Shown one piece after another: positions 45,899 through 57,469 of a DNA stretch of 64,000 nucleotides. Every line of letters begins with the position of its first letter. The stretch's first letter is position 1. The stretch is from Isoetes taiwanensis (lineage: Eukaryota > Streptophyta > Lycopodiopsida > Isoetales > Isoetaceae). The stretch spans positions 7,903,003-7,967,002 of the forward strand of contig JAJEKV010000006.1 of assembly GCA_021234155.1 (NCBI GenBank), in the 5' to 3' direction. The notes under the pieces were generated by a model. That model did no database searches, had not been told where the DNA came from, and saw only the letters and a program-made list of their open reading frames with translations. A program made the translations under genes and the position numbers.

Positions 45899-47561
45899 TG
45901 TGACGTTCCAAAGACAAAGACGCCGTGGGGCGATACCGCATCGCCTGCCCACGCCGCATTACCCACCCCAGCTGACGCGGTAACGCTTAGCGTGTAGCCA
46001 GTGAGTAGCCCTAGGGGGCAACTTGTTAGAAATATGTGTAACTATTAATGTGCACATTTTCCAATGTACACATTAATGTGGGCACACATTTCCAAGTGGA
46101 CACTTCATGCCAAGTGGGCCACACCCATAGGTGCAATTAATGTGCACATTTTCCAATGTACACATTAATGTGGGCACACATTTCCATGTGTGCACATTTG
46201 GCCACCTAGCCCTTAAAGGCAAGTGGGCCCATTTCCATTATCCCACATGCCAAAAGGGGATAATTGGAAACCCTAGCCAACCCCTTGTCTATATAGGGTA
46301 GGAAACCCTAACTAGCCCAATTTTCGATTTTAGGGCTTTAGAATTGCTTTGGCTGCCTCAAGCAAAACAAACCGCCTCCCCTTCTTGCCTGGGAGAATTG
46401 CATCCTTAGTTCCCCTTAATGAAAGGCCTCGCCAGGATGGTCGAGCTCAGGTCAGGAGGAGCCTCTCAAGGATCAGGTATTTGGCCAATTAGATAGTCTA
46501 AACCCTATTTTAGTCATTGAATCAGTAAGGTTTAGCCTATTAGATTGGCCATAACAGCCCTCTAGATCTCTAGATAGCAGATCCTAACTAAAGAACCTAA
46601 CTCTATGTTGTAGATTAGATCTAGTTCTTTAGTTCTCTGTGAAGTATATGGATGATGTATCTCTATGAACTCCTTGTATTGGGAAGGGGGGTAGAGACCT
46701 AAAGCTTTGTAGTTGATGCTCCTAGAGTAGCCTCTCTAGCACACCGTAGATTCGCCTCAGGCACAAGAACCACACCTGGTTGTGGGTGAAGGGCAGGCCG
46801 GGCTTAGAAGGAGGTTCGTGTTTCGACTCTTGAACGATCCCTATGGTGTGTTAGTGCTACCGTGGATCATTGTGACTAGGTCTAATGGCTTACCACCGAA
46901 AGCGGGTAAGGCATGGGCTCGACACCCGTGAAGTGGTGCACACTTTCCGGTGGGTTTCAACACGGGCAAAGGGCCCTCTAGTCACCTTGAGTCAAAGCAT
47001 GTAGACCTCGGAGGGAGTGATCCCTACCTGCCCCATCGAACCGGGAGATGGAACCCGTGAATAGCCCTTTGGCTATGCATCCCGCGGGCTAAGGCCAGGT
47101 CCCAACACTTTTCAGCCTACTCGCAAAGTGTGCAATGAGGAGGGGCGGATGGAGTGGACAACCCTAAGCCATGTTCATATGCCGCCCAAATCCATTGCCA
47201 TGAATTTCGCCTCAAAGAACTCGAGACCCAAGCCGTCGGGCCATCCCCTTGAGAGTCCGAGAGCCTTGGGTAGGATTCCCTATGTGATGTGCTGATCTTT
47301 GTCTATGCAGATATGTGGAGGACCATCCTTCGTGATGGTCATATGATGTTGATGTATGTGCTACCGACATGTATGTTTACGCCTCCGGCAGCCTAGGTAG
47401 GCCCCGAGGGAGACGGGGTGCAATGACCCTTCCACTCTTCCCACCGAACCCGCCACGTTGCGGTGTCATGTGGAGGGCCCTCAGATAGCATGGAGCTGGT
47501 ATGGGGATGAACTCTGTTTGTGTACGGGTGAGGGCACCGATACCCAGTAGGGGACGCCACA
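45899..47561 (+). repeat. Element 2 3' LTR
   Basis: It pairs with 34223-35904, with the same TGTGACGTTCC start and GCCACA end. It carries the same duplicated 58-base block and TATA motif (about 46289). The host sequence resumes at 47562 with acagg. Confidence 0.92.
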
Positions 47562-48002
47562 ACAGGAAAGTGGTGTTGCAAGGAACTCTTGCAATGACTT
47601 CGGCCAGATAGGCCACTCAAGCATTTGCTTAGAGAAATATGCATATTGATGGTGACGGGGGCAGCGTAAAAGGTGGTTCTAGAAACCAGGACATTTGAAG
47701 TTCCTTCCAGACTACTTTCGCTTGGTGGTGTGGGAATTCCTCGTCACTACCCATGTGAGGGGGACGTCGTGAGACTGCAGCACTCCCAGAACGAGGTTTG
47801 GATGGGTGTAATTGACACAGTTGACTATGAGACACAGTTTTTCACGATGACATGGTTGAGGAGGTTGAATCGTGGTTGGGTCCGACACTACAAAGAAAGA
47901 ATTGAGCAGCCCTTTGGCTCTATTTTGTATGGAGTTCCTTGCCAGAAGAAGGTTTGGAAGGGTAAAGGTACCGTATATGTTCCTGAAGTTGAATTGAATT
48001 AA
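47562..48002 (+). pseudogene. Transposase-like gene, 3' block
   Basis: After the element, an open stretch 47673-48002 reads PCEGDVVRLQHSQNEVWMGV, then DYETQFFTMTWLRRLNRGWV, and ends VPEVELN*. The pattern (GDxVxLxH...WMGxI...W) recalls small beta-barrel chromatin-binding domains (Tudor or BAH-like) more than a catalytic domain. That is only a resemblance. It is taken as the C-terminal part because it follows directly on the same strand. Confidence 0.45.
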
Positions 48003-48439
48003 AATGAGCTTATATGGTTGAATCAATAAGGTAGCTATTTCAAGTAGACATGCATGGTTTGCAACTATTTCAGCCCATGCAAAAGAAGCATGAGCGCAGA
48101 AGATGATGGTTCAAATGGCAGTTATTGTGTAAATATTCATCTCCTGAATCAATGTTAATATTTATAGCTCTGCTACTTTCAGAAATTTTGGTCCGTTGCA
48201 AGCTGCTAAAATTTTTATGCAATGAGTGACTTAACTCCCTTCAATCTCTTCTCCTTTCGATGATTATTTCCTGAACATACATGTCTGATCTTGTCTTCTA
48301 TATTTGTAAAAAAAAAGTCATGCAATGTAAGAATCCAATTATTGACATATAGGATGTTGTTCCAGCATACTCTAAAGTGTAAAGGTATAGTTTGGATGAT
48401 ATTCCTCTCCCTAGCTCACTTTGGGAGTGTAACGCAGTA

Positions 48440-49295
48440 TAACAGAACCGACAAAGAAACAGAAAATTTTCAAGAGATGTTTCTCCTGGCCCTCGTGCCC
48501 ATGCAATTGGAAGCCATGATGCTGGCCCTGCTTTTATCTTGGCTGCAAAAAAAGAGGCCTCTTTGATGGCCTCTGCTGCAGATACCCCTGGCCCTTGAGC
48601 TTATAACCAGGATGGCAGGCCTGGTTCACCTGCATACACTTTTGCTTCTAGATATGGAAAAAAAATTGAAGAGGAAACCCTTGGTCCAGGTTCTTACAGT
48701 GTTGGTTCCAGTATTAAAGGGCCTTCTTTTTCCACAGCCAGACGTCAAGCTTCTGCTCCTGTAGAAAAAAGTTCAGGTCCTGGTCGGTATGCTTATGGCC
48801 TGAACAGAGCTTATCAAAGAAAAGAGCCTGCTTTTAGCATTGCTGGAAGACCTAAGGTCATCAAGAGGAACCTGGACCTGGCCGTGGTGCTTATAGTCTA
48901 GAGGTATTTGTACAGAGTTGCGTCACTCTTTTAGCATTTCTGCCAGATTAAAACATGGAACCAAGTCTACAAAAAATTCTACCTTTGCTTCTCCTGGTCC
49001 ATTCTACCTTTGCTTCTCCTGGTCCTGGAGCTTATTTTCTTAGACAAGATCAGACATCACCAACACCTGCTTTTATATAGCTGGTAGACATCCAAAGGTA
49101 ATACAAGACTTTGTGCCAGGTCCAGGAACTTATGACCCCCCTGAGAAATGCCAAGGTCCTGCATTTTCTTTGTCTTTTAAACAGCCCAACAGGGAAACTT
49201 CAGTCAAGGTGAAGGATGCAGATTCATCTTGTAAAACATTTTTCTTAAAGTTCATGAATAACTGTTCATTGATAACAGTACACTTGTGTTCATGA
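48440..49295 (+). pseudogene. Sperm-tail PG-rich repeat protein, decayed intronless copy
   Basis: About six STPGR modules can be read: VSPGPRAHAIG, DTPGP*AY (stop in place of Gly), TLGPGSYSVGSSIKGPSFS, SSGPGRYAYG, EPGPGRGAYSLE, SPGPGAYFL and VPGPGTYDPPEKCQGPAFSL. These PGPGxY repeats bind along ciliary or flagellar microtubules (ODF3/SHIPPO-like proteins). It is broken by a TGA near 48596, a frame change near 48857, a tandem duplication of about 26 bases near 48980-49030 and a stop near 49078. No introns interrupt the modules, so it may be a processed copy; no poly(A) tail is visible. Confidence 0.75.
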
Positions 49296-49663
49296 AATCC
49301 TGCTCTGAACTATAATTCAATGGCTTTACATTATATTCATATATGTCCACAGATTCAATGGCTGAAATTCAATGGCTTTACATTACATTAACGTATGTAT
49401 ACAGATTCAGCGGCTGAAATTTTATACCTGCTGAGCAGCTAGTTACAAGGGAGTGTGCCGAATTTTCATTGATGTGGACATCATATAGAACAATTTGCAG
49501 ACTAAACCAAGCTCAGGGGTCATGGGCACAGGATGTCTTTCACAATAATCAGAAATTTTTTCAAATATTGCCTTAAAAATCAGTCTTCCTTGAGGCAGAA
49601 AGGCATTTCTCAGTATCAAAGAAGCAAACCGGTTTCGTCCAATAATATTCACATGATTCTTCA

Positions 49664-52600
49664 CGCTGGAGCCATCAAAAAATCCTCAGAGACATTTTCC
49701 TCTTCTTAAAACCTGTTTTTGTTAGTTTTGCTTGATCCGTGGATTTTTCTTTGGATTGTAATGTGTGAATACGTTTTTTGGCATGTATAAGGTCATTTCG
49801 GGAGGTATAGGCTATGATTAGCCTGCATTAACTCCTAAAAATACCAATCCGGCATGCATTCTCAGCTACAGGACATGAATCCGGCATGCACTAATGCTCA
49901 GCAAGTAGATAATCTCGCGCGCGAAAGGCCTTCAAAACGATCTCAGATGAAATCCCCTTTTTGGATTCCCCTGCTTCGGCCTGTTTTGGCAAATCCGGAT
50001 CTAATCTCTGTCTTTTGTGAAAGATTTGGGTTTCTTGGAATTAAAAAGATTAAATCGGGAGCTCTGGGTGATGATTGACACGCCCAATCCGCCAAAAAAG
50101 CCCCGAACGTGGCCTGCCCTTTTAGGGTTCTTAGATTTTTGTTGGAATAATATCCCACAGGCTGAAACCAAAAACATAAACAGGGTATATATACACTGCC
50201 CTAAAGTTTCAATTAAAATTACGTGCTACCTTCACGGGATTCGGACCCGTTGTCTTGCCCCACATGCCCGGGGGGTACCAATGCGCATGCAGAGGTTGGA
50301 TTGGGGATGATACTATGCTTGTTGGGGATTTTTTTTTTTAAATTTGGCACGATTCCAAAAGCAAGATTTGAACAATGGTCAATATAGTTCTTTTTAAAAA
50401 ATTCTTTTTTCCAAAAGGAATATTTTTTTATGCTCTACAAGATGGGAGAATCATTTTGCAAAAAAAGAGCACGTGATTTTTTTTACTAAAAAAAAGAGTG
50501 AAATTTGATGATTTGGTGGGGCGATTTGGCAAATGGGTGGTGACATGGCATTATGAAGTGATGAAGTGTTAAGTAAGGTGGCAAAATGACTTCTTTCTAA
50601 CTTTTTATGAAGTGGAGATGATGTGGATGACATGTGTATGATGATGTGGAAGCATTTGGGGATGATGTGGCATCATGGGATGATGACATGTCATCTAAGG
50701 TATCAAGATGACTTTACTTGGGTCAAAATTTTGAAACGATTTTTGTGGTAGGTGACGTGTATGATGACATGGATGTCCTTAGGTGGTGATGTGGATGGTA
50801 TTTGGCATTCTTGAGGATGATGTGGACAATTTCGCAACCAATTTGGCACTAGTGCATATACCAGTAGATCTTTTATGCAATGGCTTGGATAATTTACTCC
50901 TCCATACTTGTTTGAAGAAAATGTGCACTTTAGAAGATGGTTTTAGACCATGGAAGTAGCCAAACTTGATGGGATTTTTTGCTTTTCTCAAAGGTGGTGA
51001 ATGTATGATGGGAGTGTGATGCATATATGGGCTAGGGAAAATGACGATGAGGCATGAAGATGTGAGTTATGAATCTTGTATGGTGTTCATCGATGGGATT
51101 GAGGTGATAGGATCATGTGAGAAGCCTTGGAAAATAGAACTCATGCCAAAATGATTTGGAACTAGCCACATACCAAAGAAACTTGAGAGGTCTTCCAAAC
51201 TTCAATCTTGAGGGGTCTTCCAACCTCTATTTACTCAAGTTCACTTGCTTGAATCTTATCCTCTTTGCTACACTTGTATAATATCCAATGAATGTCCTTC
51301 CCGTGGTTCTTCAACAAAAGTGTCAATTTGTGATCTTCAAAGATGGGAGTCTTCAAACTTCTAGCTCTTGCACACATATATTATTCAAATATTAGACAAA
51401 AATGTGCAAATTGTGTGAATTGCTCTTCTATGCTGCCAAAACGTGGCAGCACTACTTGATGTCTTCTGGAATTATTCAATGCAAAATGTTTTCAAAATCA
51501 ATGGTACATTGGCTCATGCACACATGTCAAGCAAAAAAGTTAGCTAGGAATGTGATGTGTGCCATGGCTCTTCTGTGCTACAAAAATGTGGCAGCAAGGC
51601 CCAATGCCAACCATAGCCACAAAAAAAATAACCTGGATTGGGCAAGATTTGAACCGAAACAGGAGGGGGCTTTCGTTACAGATGCATTTCGAAGGCTTTC
51701 GGTGAAGATAGGTGAAAGTCTTGTTGAAGCATGGCCTCGGCCTGTAGACTCACTTTGAAGTATAAAATAGTGTGCTTCAAGATTTTAGGAAACGTTGCAT
51801 TAAAAAAAAAAAACCTCCAAAAAAGAGCAAAGCATAAAACATTATAGTATGGCTAATTGTCATTGTTTTGGAAAACTTAAAAGTCTCTTGCTAAGAATTT
51901 CTTGCATGAGTCTTACGCTTATATCATGATGCAATCCTTAAAATATTGCAAGAAGATATATCCGCAAAATACATATTACTATTTTTCTTAAGTTGCACTA
52001 GTTTCTTAGCAATTTTCCATCAAAAATCATGATTCCTTTGAGCAAATTTGCACCTCTTTTGTTGGCAACATCTGATGCACACTAGTTGCGGTGTTCACGA
52101 GTTGACGTGAGGAAGTGTCGGGTTAAAGAAGATCACATTTGTTTGAGTTAATAAAATTTGCTTGCTGGTTTAGCTTTTAGGATACCGTCTGTCTTGCAAA
52201 AATAAGATTTTTTGAGCCTATTTGCATGATTTTTGTGGAAACAACTGGATGTACTAGTTTTACAGATCTGTCAAAGTTAATACAAAGCGTCAGAAGTAAA
52301 AACTCATCAATTATTTCATCTGCAAAAATTAGCATGCTGCCAGGAGCATTGACCAAGTTTTCACTTGGTTAGATTTGCAAATTTGAGAGTGTTCTTCATA
52401 TACTTTCTTTCATCAAACTTTTGAGCATATTCTTTACATGCCAGAGCATCTTTTTGAATTGCAATTGCATTAAAATTTGATTCTAAAGAGCAAATGGCAT
52501 AACTTTTACTGGTCACATTTTTCTTTGTTTTGGAAAAGCACTTCCAACTCAAAATTTGACCTTTTTCTTTGCAATCGTTTTCCTCAGAGTGGTTGTCTCA

Positions 52601-52790
52601 AGCAACCTGGAGGTCCTGAACCACTGAGGTTAAAGCTTTGCCAGGAATACCTTCAACATTTTCCAAGATCAGAAGTTAGCAAGACCATTGTTTCCTAGTT
52701 AAAAATGCACCATTCATTCATGGCACATGAAAAAATTGCTAAAGTTCCATCAAAGTTGGCCATTTCTAAGGTCCAATTGGCACGATTCCC
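49664..52790 (+). repeat. Family R, copy 4 (simplest full copy)
   Basis: It runs in one piece from 'gctggagccatcaaaaaatc' through the TATA/G-box module (tatatata near 50187; cccacatgcccgg near 50265), the 'gatgctctacaagatggg' block (50430), the 1.1-kb segment shared with 2249-3477, and the 3' part ending at 'caagcaacctggaggtcctg' (about 52600). Relative to copy 1 it lacks about 300 bases after 51708 and the internal duplications. It is the best reference for defining the unit. Confidence 0.8.
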
Positions 52791-53010
52791 AAGCAAGGTT
52801 GGATTTTTTTTTTAAACCATGGCACGCTTCCCAAGCGAGGTCAAAACAAGGCCATTTTATTTTATTTTTTTCGAGATGGCATATTTTTGATGCTCCACGA
52901 GATAGAAGAATCTTTTGCAAAAAAAAAAAAAAAAAAGACGGCTTCATTGAATGTTGGAGGAAGGAAGGAAGGAAGGTTCTTTTATCGTCCGGGCACGAGG
53001 GACATTAATG

Positions 53011-53400
53011 TATATTCTATTCTATTCTATTCTAATTACACGGTGCAGCAAGCCCCGTTGCTACCCGGATTAACCCCCCCCTAGGGAGGGAAAACCGTCA
53101 GAGCAAACACTGGCCGGGCATTTGCATAAATATACATATAGACATGAATTTCCGGCACCTCAAGTAGGCGCCCGGGGGCAGAGGTGAGTCCGCAGATCCT
53201 AAACCTCCTGGAGGTAGGAGCCAAGGGATCGAACTGATGGCAGGGGCAGACCAAGTCGCACCAAGAGAATGTAGCGAGCCCGAATCTGACTATAGGCTGG
53301 ACAGCTCTGCAAGGCATGGCTTTCATCCTCAACAACCCCCCGGCAACACCGACAAAGCCCGGCCCCGGGCGCTGCTCTCCAACCCACCAACCCGTTTCAA
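53011..53400 (-). mobile_element. LINE 3' end, 5'-truncated
   Basis: The minus strand encodes LCRCCRGVVEDESHALQSCP, then AYSQIRARY, the CxxC...H....C zinc motif at the C-terminus of many plant non-LTR retrotransposon ORF2 proteins. It ends on the plus-strand side in a pentamer array (attct)n at about 53015-53033, a LINE-type simple-repeat tail. Only about 390 bases remain. Confidence 0.7.
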
Positions 53401-53439
53401 GCCGAAGATGGTGGGCCCCTGTTCGAATGGACGCGATGG

Positions 53440-53790
53440 TGTAAAGATTTTTTTTTTAAAACCATGGCACGATTCACAAGGAAGGCCAAAACGAGGCCAT
53501 TTTAAAACTTTTCTTATCCCAATGGGCATATTCTTTGTTGCTCTACAAGATGGAAGAAATGTTTTTGGCAAAAAAGAGACACTTTGATTTTTTTGTGAAA
53601 AGAAAGATTCAAATTTGGTGAGATGTGGCAAGGGTGAGTGAGAGGTGATGTGAAAAACAAGTGTGACATGGCACAAATTAGATGATGATGTGGCAAGTGA
53701 AGTGGCAAAGAGTATGTTTCTCGGCCAAACATTTTATTAGGTGAGTGATATGGCAAGTGATGTGGCACCTCCAAGATTGCTCCCATTTCC
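53440..53790 (+). repeat. Family R fragments around the LINE
   Basis: 'ccatggcacgattcacaagg' (53459), 'ttgctctacaagatggaag' (53539) and repeated GTGATGTGG words match the middle block of family R. A further copy of the same start is at 52780-52930 just before the LINE, as if the LINE had inserted into or between family R pieces. Confidence 0.65.
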
Positions 53791-53799
53791 AATCCGCGT

Positions 53800-54046
53800 A
53801 AAACACATTGGTTTTTGCGATAAGATCCATCACATACCACCAGAGTAACAAGATCATTTGACACCGCAAGGCAGAACAGAATGTCTCCATCTCGGATGCT
53901 AATTCCACTTAGAAAATTTTTCCAACCATTCCCAAAAAACATCCTGGAGCCTACATATGCAACATAAACTTCATACTTCTTCCTATTTGGTCCTTGCATC
54001 AAAATATTTTGATCAGTTCTTAGAGGCACATGCTCTCATTCCTAGA
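53800..54046 (-). pseudogene. B3 DNA-binding domain exon fragment
   Basis: The minus strand reads VPLRTDQNILMQGPNRKKYE, VYVAYVGSRMFFGNGWKNFL and SGISIRDGDILFCLAVSNDL. The order (PL...; W/Y-V; F..GW..F; L.GD.L.F; V.V.D) is that of plant B3 domains of the REM type. The exon appears to start after a 3' splice site (tttacatttctag, minus strand, about 54047). No further exon was found upstream. Downstream it fuses into family R. It is either a captured exon or the remnant of a host gene. Confidence 0.65.
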
Positions 54047-54049
54047 AAT

Positions 54050-55290
54050 GTAAAAAAAAAAAAAATCATAGTAAACAATAGAATCTGAAACCCTACAGAA
54101 AGAATTAATCCTTAGAAAGTGTCAAACAAAGGATTGAGTATGCATTTGGTTGAGGGATGTCGCAAATTATTACTGGCGAATCTTGAGGAATCTAATAAAA
54201 TCTTGGGGGAGCTTAGGAAATCTAGGGGGATCTTAATGAAATCTAGATGAATTTTTTTACACATGGTGTGTTTTGTAGAATCTAGGAAATTCTTAAGGGA
54301 ATCTTTATAGGGTTTCCTTAGCTTCCAATTGAAGAATTTGGGCTTCTAGTTGAAATGATTGAAAAATGTGAGAGTGGTGATTTTAATGGAGACACCTCCA
54401 TGTATTTGTTCTGCAATTAGTGCAAACTAGGGTAGAAGTAACAGAGTTCGACTTTAACTCCTTGGAGCACTTAGAACATATATATCTGTTAACTTCCAAG
54501 CATGTGAAGGCTCCAAAAGGGGGACCATTTAATATGAGCTTTCAGCATATACACTTCCCACGACATTATCATTTAATTCTATGGATGGAGAAGTTCTAAT
54601 AAACAACTGTGCGCTTCTAACTGTGAAGAATCTTGGAAACATTGAATTTGACTTATCTAGTGGAACTCCATAAGAAGATGTTTGCTAAAGGAAACATTAA
54701 ATTTGGCCTATCTAACTCGGCTTATATACTTTGTTGGACAAGTTCTTTTGTATGTCAAGCACAGGTACAAATAGTTGGTCACATCTTTTTAAGTTGAATA
54801 CAATGCTTTGTCTAGTAAAATTTGAACTAGCCCTATGATTATATGGAATATCTAATTAACCTCGAGATCTACTTGCAATAGTTGTAAAGTGCATGTGGTT
54901 CAGATAAATCAATTTCAGCCTCTCTTCTAAGAGTTAGCTATCTCAGATTCATTGAACAACGATATTAAATTGGTCTAGCTGCAAATTGTTCAAATCATCG
55001 ATCTTAATGCATCTAGACACTAGCTTTAATTTCCTAATGTTGATCTAATGGCCTTTTTCAATGTCACCGATATGGTAGCATGGGGTTTTTCTGGGGGAGG
55101 GACGGAGGGAGGGAGAGAGAGCGTAGAACACCTTAGGACAAAAGCTAAACCCAGTGAAACTATATTTTAACTAAATTATAGTATAGTGTAATATTTGAGA
55201 ATAAAATATCTCTATAGAGTAAATTATAGAACTATTGCATTCAGACAAATAGAAATAATTACTCCCTTTATGAAGGCAACTTTTGCTGAC
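54050..55290. other. No gene recognised
   Basis: This is AT-rich sequence with only short frames and repeated 'aatctaggggaatctt'-type words near 54180-54300. A GGGA-rich purine tract is present at 55095-55120. Confidence 0.35.
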
Positions 55291-55299
55291 AAAATACGT

Positions 55300-55745
55300 T
55301 AAAGGTCAAGGAGGGAGGGAGGGAGGGAGGGAAGAAAGAAAGAAAAGAAAATGGTGTGTTTATTGTCCGTGAGACCATCAGGTCTATAAGACATCAAAAT
55401 TGCTTATACATCGTCCATCTGATCAAATGAGCTCTCCATTAGAGCATCATTGTTCTCTCTCTCCTCATCTTCCTATAACTCTAACAATTGTTTATAATTC
55501 TTAATAGCTAACTCTCTCACTTTCCAGCTATCTATCAAATGGTTACATATATTTTCTAGTGGTAGCCTAAAGAAGGCATGTAGTGAGATCCCCTGGGTAT
55601 ATTAAACTTACGTCTCAAGTTTTGATATGCAGGGCACTTCAGTACAAAGTGTTCTTCATCCTCTATTTCATCCTCACCACAACCCTTACGCAAGTGCGTC
55701 TGCTTCTAAGGAAATTACCCCATCTGCCCGCCTCCACCCCCAGAT
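55300..55745 (-). mobile_element. LINE fragment 1, 3' end next to a GGGA tract
   Basis: The minus strand encodes EDEEHFVLKCPAYQNLRRKF, the C-terminal zinc-motif region of a LINE ORF2. The shared 3' text (tgtgagaccatcaggtctag, plus strand 55364 and 55836) lies just inside a (ggga)n/(gaaa)n tract at 55308-55345. Confidence 0.65.
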
Positions 55746-55774
55746 AAGACAAGATAAGAGAGAGACGCGGGGGG

Positions 55775-56660
55775 GAGGGGGGGGGGGGAGAGGGAGGGAG
55801 GGAGGGAAGATAAGATAAGATAATGTTTTATTAAGGTCTGTGAGACCATCAGGTCTAGAAGACGACCATCAACACAAGTACAGTTTTAAACATCTAATGA
55901 TCCTTTTCGGAGGTATCAATAGTCTATATCTCCCTCTTTCTCATAAGTATCCAACAGACTGTTATAATTCTTTATAGACATCTCTCTCACTTTCATGACA
56001 TCTGTTAAAAAATCTCCAACGGTGGCGCATGTCAAAGAACGCACGTAGAGGCATTTCTGAGGATATCATAATATGTCTCAGTGCCTGATATGCTGGGCAA
56101 TGCAGTAACAAGTGTATCTCATCCTCGATCATTGCATGTGTGCCTATGTCTTGGAAAGTCCCCCCACCGTCCCACTTCTACTTCTAAGTGATGGAAACTA
56201 AGGCGCAATCTGGAGAGAAGATGTTTAAAATGTGCAAGCCCGCCAGCCAAGTGTGAAGCCTCTTTTAGCTCTGGGTTAATCATTTCCCTGTAAAAAACCA
56301 TCTTGGTGCCAGGATTCCTCCAGCCTTTATCGCGTGCTTTCTTGTAAGCATATAGTCATTTAATTTGTCTGTTTCATCTAATATCTCATATCACGTCATG
56401 TCCCATCATCTCAACCATGTAACTACACTTGCAAACCACCTTTTTAGGCTACTATGAATCATAGCCTTTCTAGGCAGTCTATCATGATCTATATCTTGAA
56501 TTTTTCTAACATATTTTATGGTCTGCAGTAATGCTTCAATTTCCAATTCATACAACCCTGTTTCAGCAAGCATCATCTGGTACGGTGTTTGCATTTTAAC
56601 TCCCAGTTCTGCTAGCAAAAACTTTTTTTGGATCTCCTCTACTCTAGTCCACATATCTAG
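55775..56660 (-). mobile_element. LINE fragment 2 (ORF2 C-terminus)
   Basis: 56406-56654 on the minus strand reads WTRVEEIQKKFLLAELGVKM, then QTPYQMMLAETGLYELEIEA and LLQTIKYVRKI, the conserved post-RT region of plant LINEs. It continues through FKHLLSRLRLSFHHLEVEVG to DEIHLLLHCPAYQALR (about 56080). It ends at (ttatc)n (minus strand, about 55808-55822) beside a GGGA/G-rich tract at 55769-55808. The longest LINE remnant in the window. Confidence 0.75.
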
Positions 56661-56698
<38 letters not shown>

Positions 56699-57350
56699 GG
56701 AGGGAGAGGGAGGGAGATTACACTCAACATTACAAAATATGTCTTCTAATGCATCTTCTGACAAAAACCATTAGACCCCTTATAACATCAGCAAGTCCTT
56801 GTCAATTCTCTATGAGATAATAATTCCTTTAAATACATACCAACCTGGCAATTCAAAAAAAATCCAATAAAGAACTTGAGTATACCATGCTTGTGTTAAA
56901 TTCCCGCATATGAAGGACATCTTATGAAGACATGTACCTCATCTTCAACATCCTACAGATTGCACAAGTAGCAAAACCTCAATGCATGAGAAATATTACT
57001 CCAACGCCCTACTTCCACCCCAAGTCTATTGGGAGCTAAGCCGCATTCTACTTATCGTATACCTCTGCTCAAAGGTATACCTTCCTTAAGATGCTTGGCC
57101 TCTCGGAGTGTAGGGTTTATATATATTTTGTAGATCTCCTTTTTTGTTTCTAGGACTCTCCAATTCCTTCTAATGAGATGGTCATGCACCCATTCCCTAA
57201 TATTTGCTCCATTCTCGTGTAGGTGAAGAATGTCTAAGCCCCATTTCCTCATCCACTCTGCAATATCTGCATACCAACCTTGATTTCTTGTCTCTTCTAA
57301 AGCCAGTCATTATCATCATATCAGGGTCTCCTCTAGTGTTATATCCCTTC
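56655..57350 (-). mobile_element. LINE fragment 3
   Basis: The minus strand encodes WMRKWGLDILHLHENGANIR, LREAKHLKEGIPL, then ECGLAPNRLGVEVGRWSN and a degenerate CYLCNL...EDEVHVFIRCPSYAG zinc motif with frame changes. Its 3' end again abuts a purine microsatellite (ggga/ga, 56660-56717). Confidence 0.65.
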
Positions 57351-57469
57351 TAGCCAAAACATAGATAGAGACATGGGCACTTTTGGTTCGGATGAGTCGA
57401 CTTAGATCAATCGAATTCATGCTTCCTCTAGCAAAACCATAAGCATATTTGTTGAATGGTCTATAAAAA

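Larger units (their letters stand above)
34223..47561 (+). mobile_element. LTR retrotransposon element 2 (Ty3/gypsy chromovirus carrying an H3-like gene)
   Basis: This complete 13.34-kb element has LTRs 34223-35904 and 45899-47561, PBS 35908-35918 and polypurine tract 45886-45898. Internal order: two palindromes, TATA box, histone-H3-fold ORF (36544-37831), two palindromes, TATA box, second ORF (38541 to about 40085), gag, protease, RT, RNase H, integrase with catalytic core, chromodomain. Outer flanks are cgagg (left) and acagg (right), a near-match consistent with a 5-bp duplication misread at a CAG. It sits in the same transposase-like gene as element 1, 2.6 kb of host exon and intron downstream. 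It is closely related to element 1 in RT, integrase C-terminus and polypurine tract. Confidence 0.93.

Noticed and set aside
17600-48002. Complete CACTA transposon
   Set aside because: I looked for CACTA-type terminal repeats and found no convincing pair, so only a transposase-like gene is claimed.
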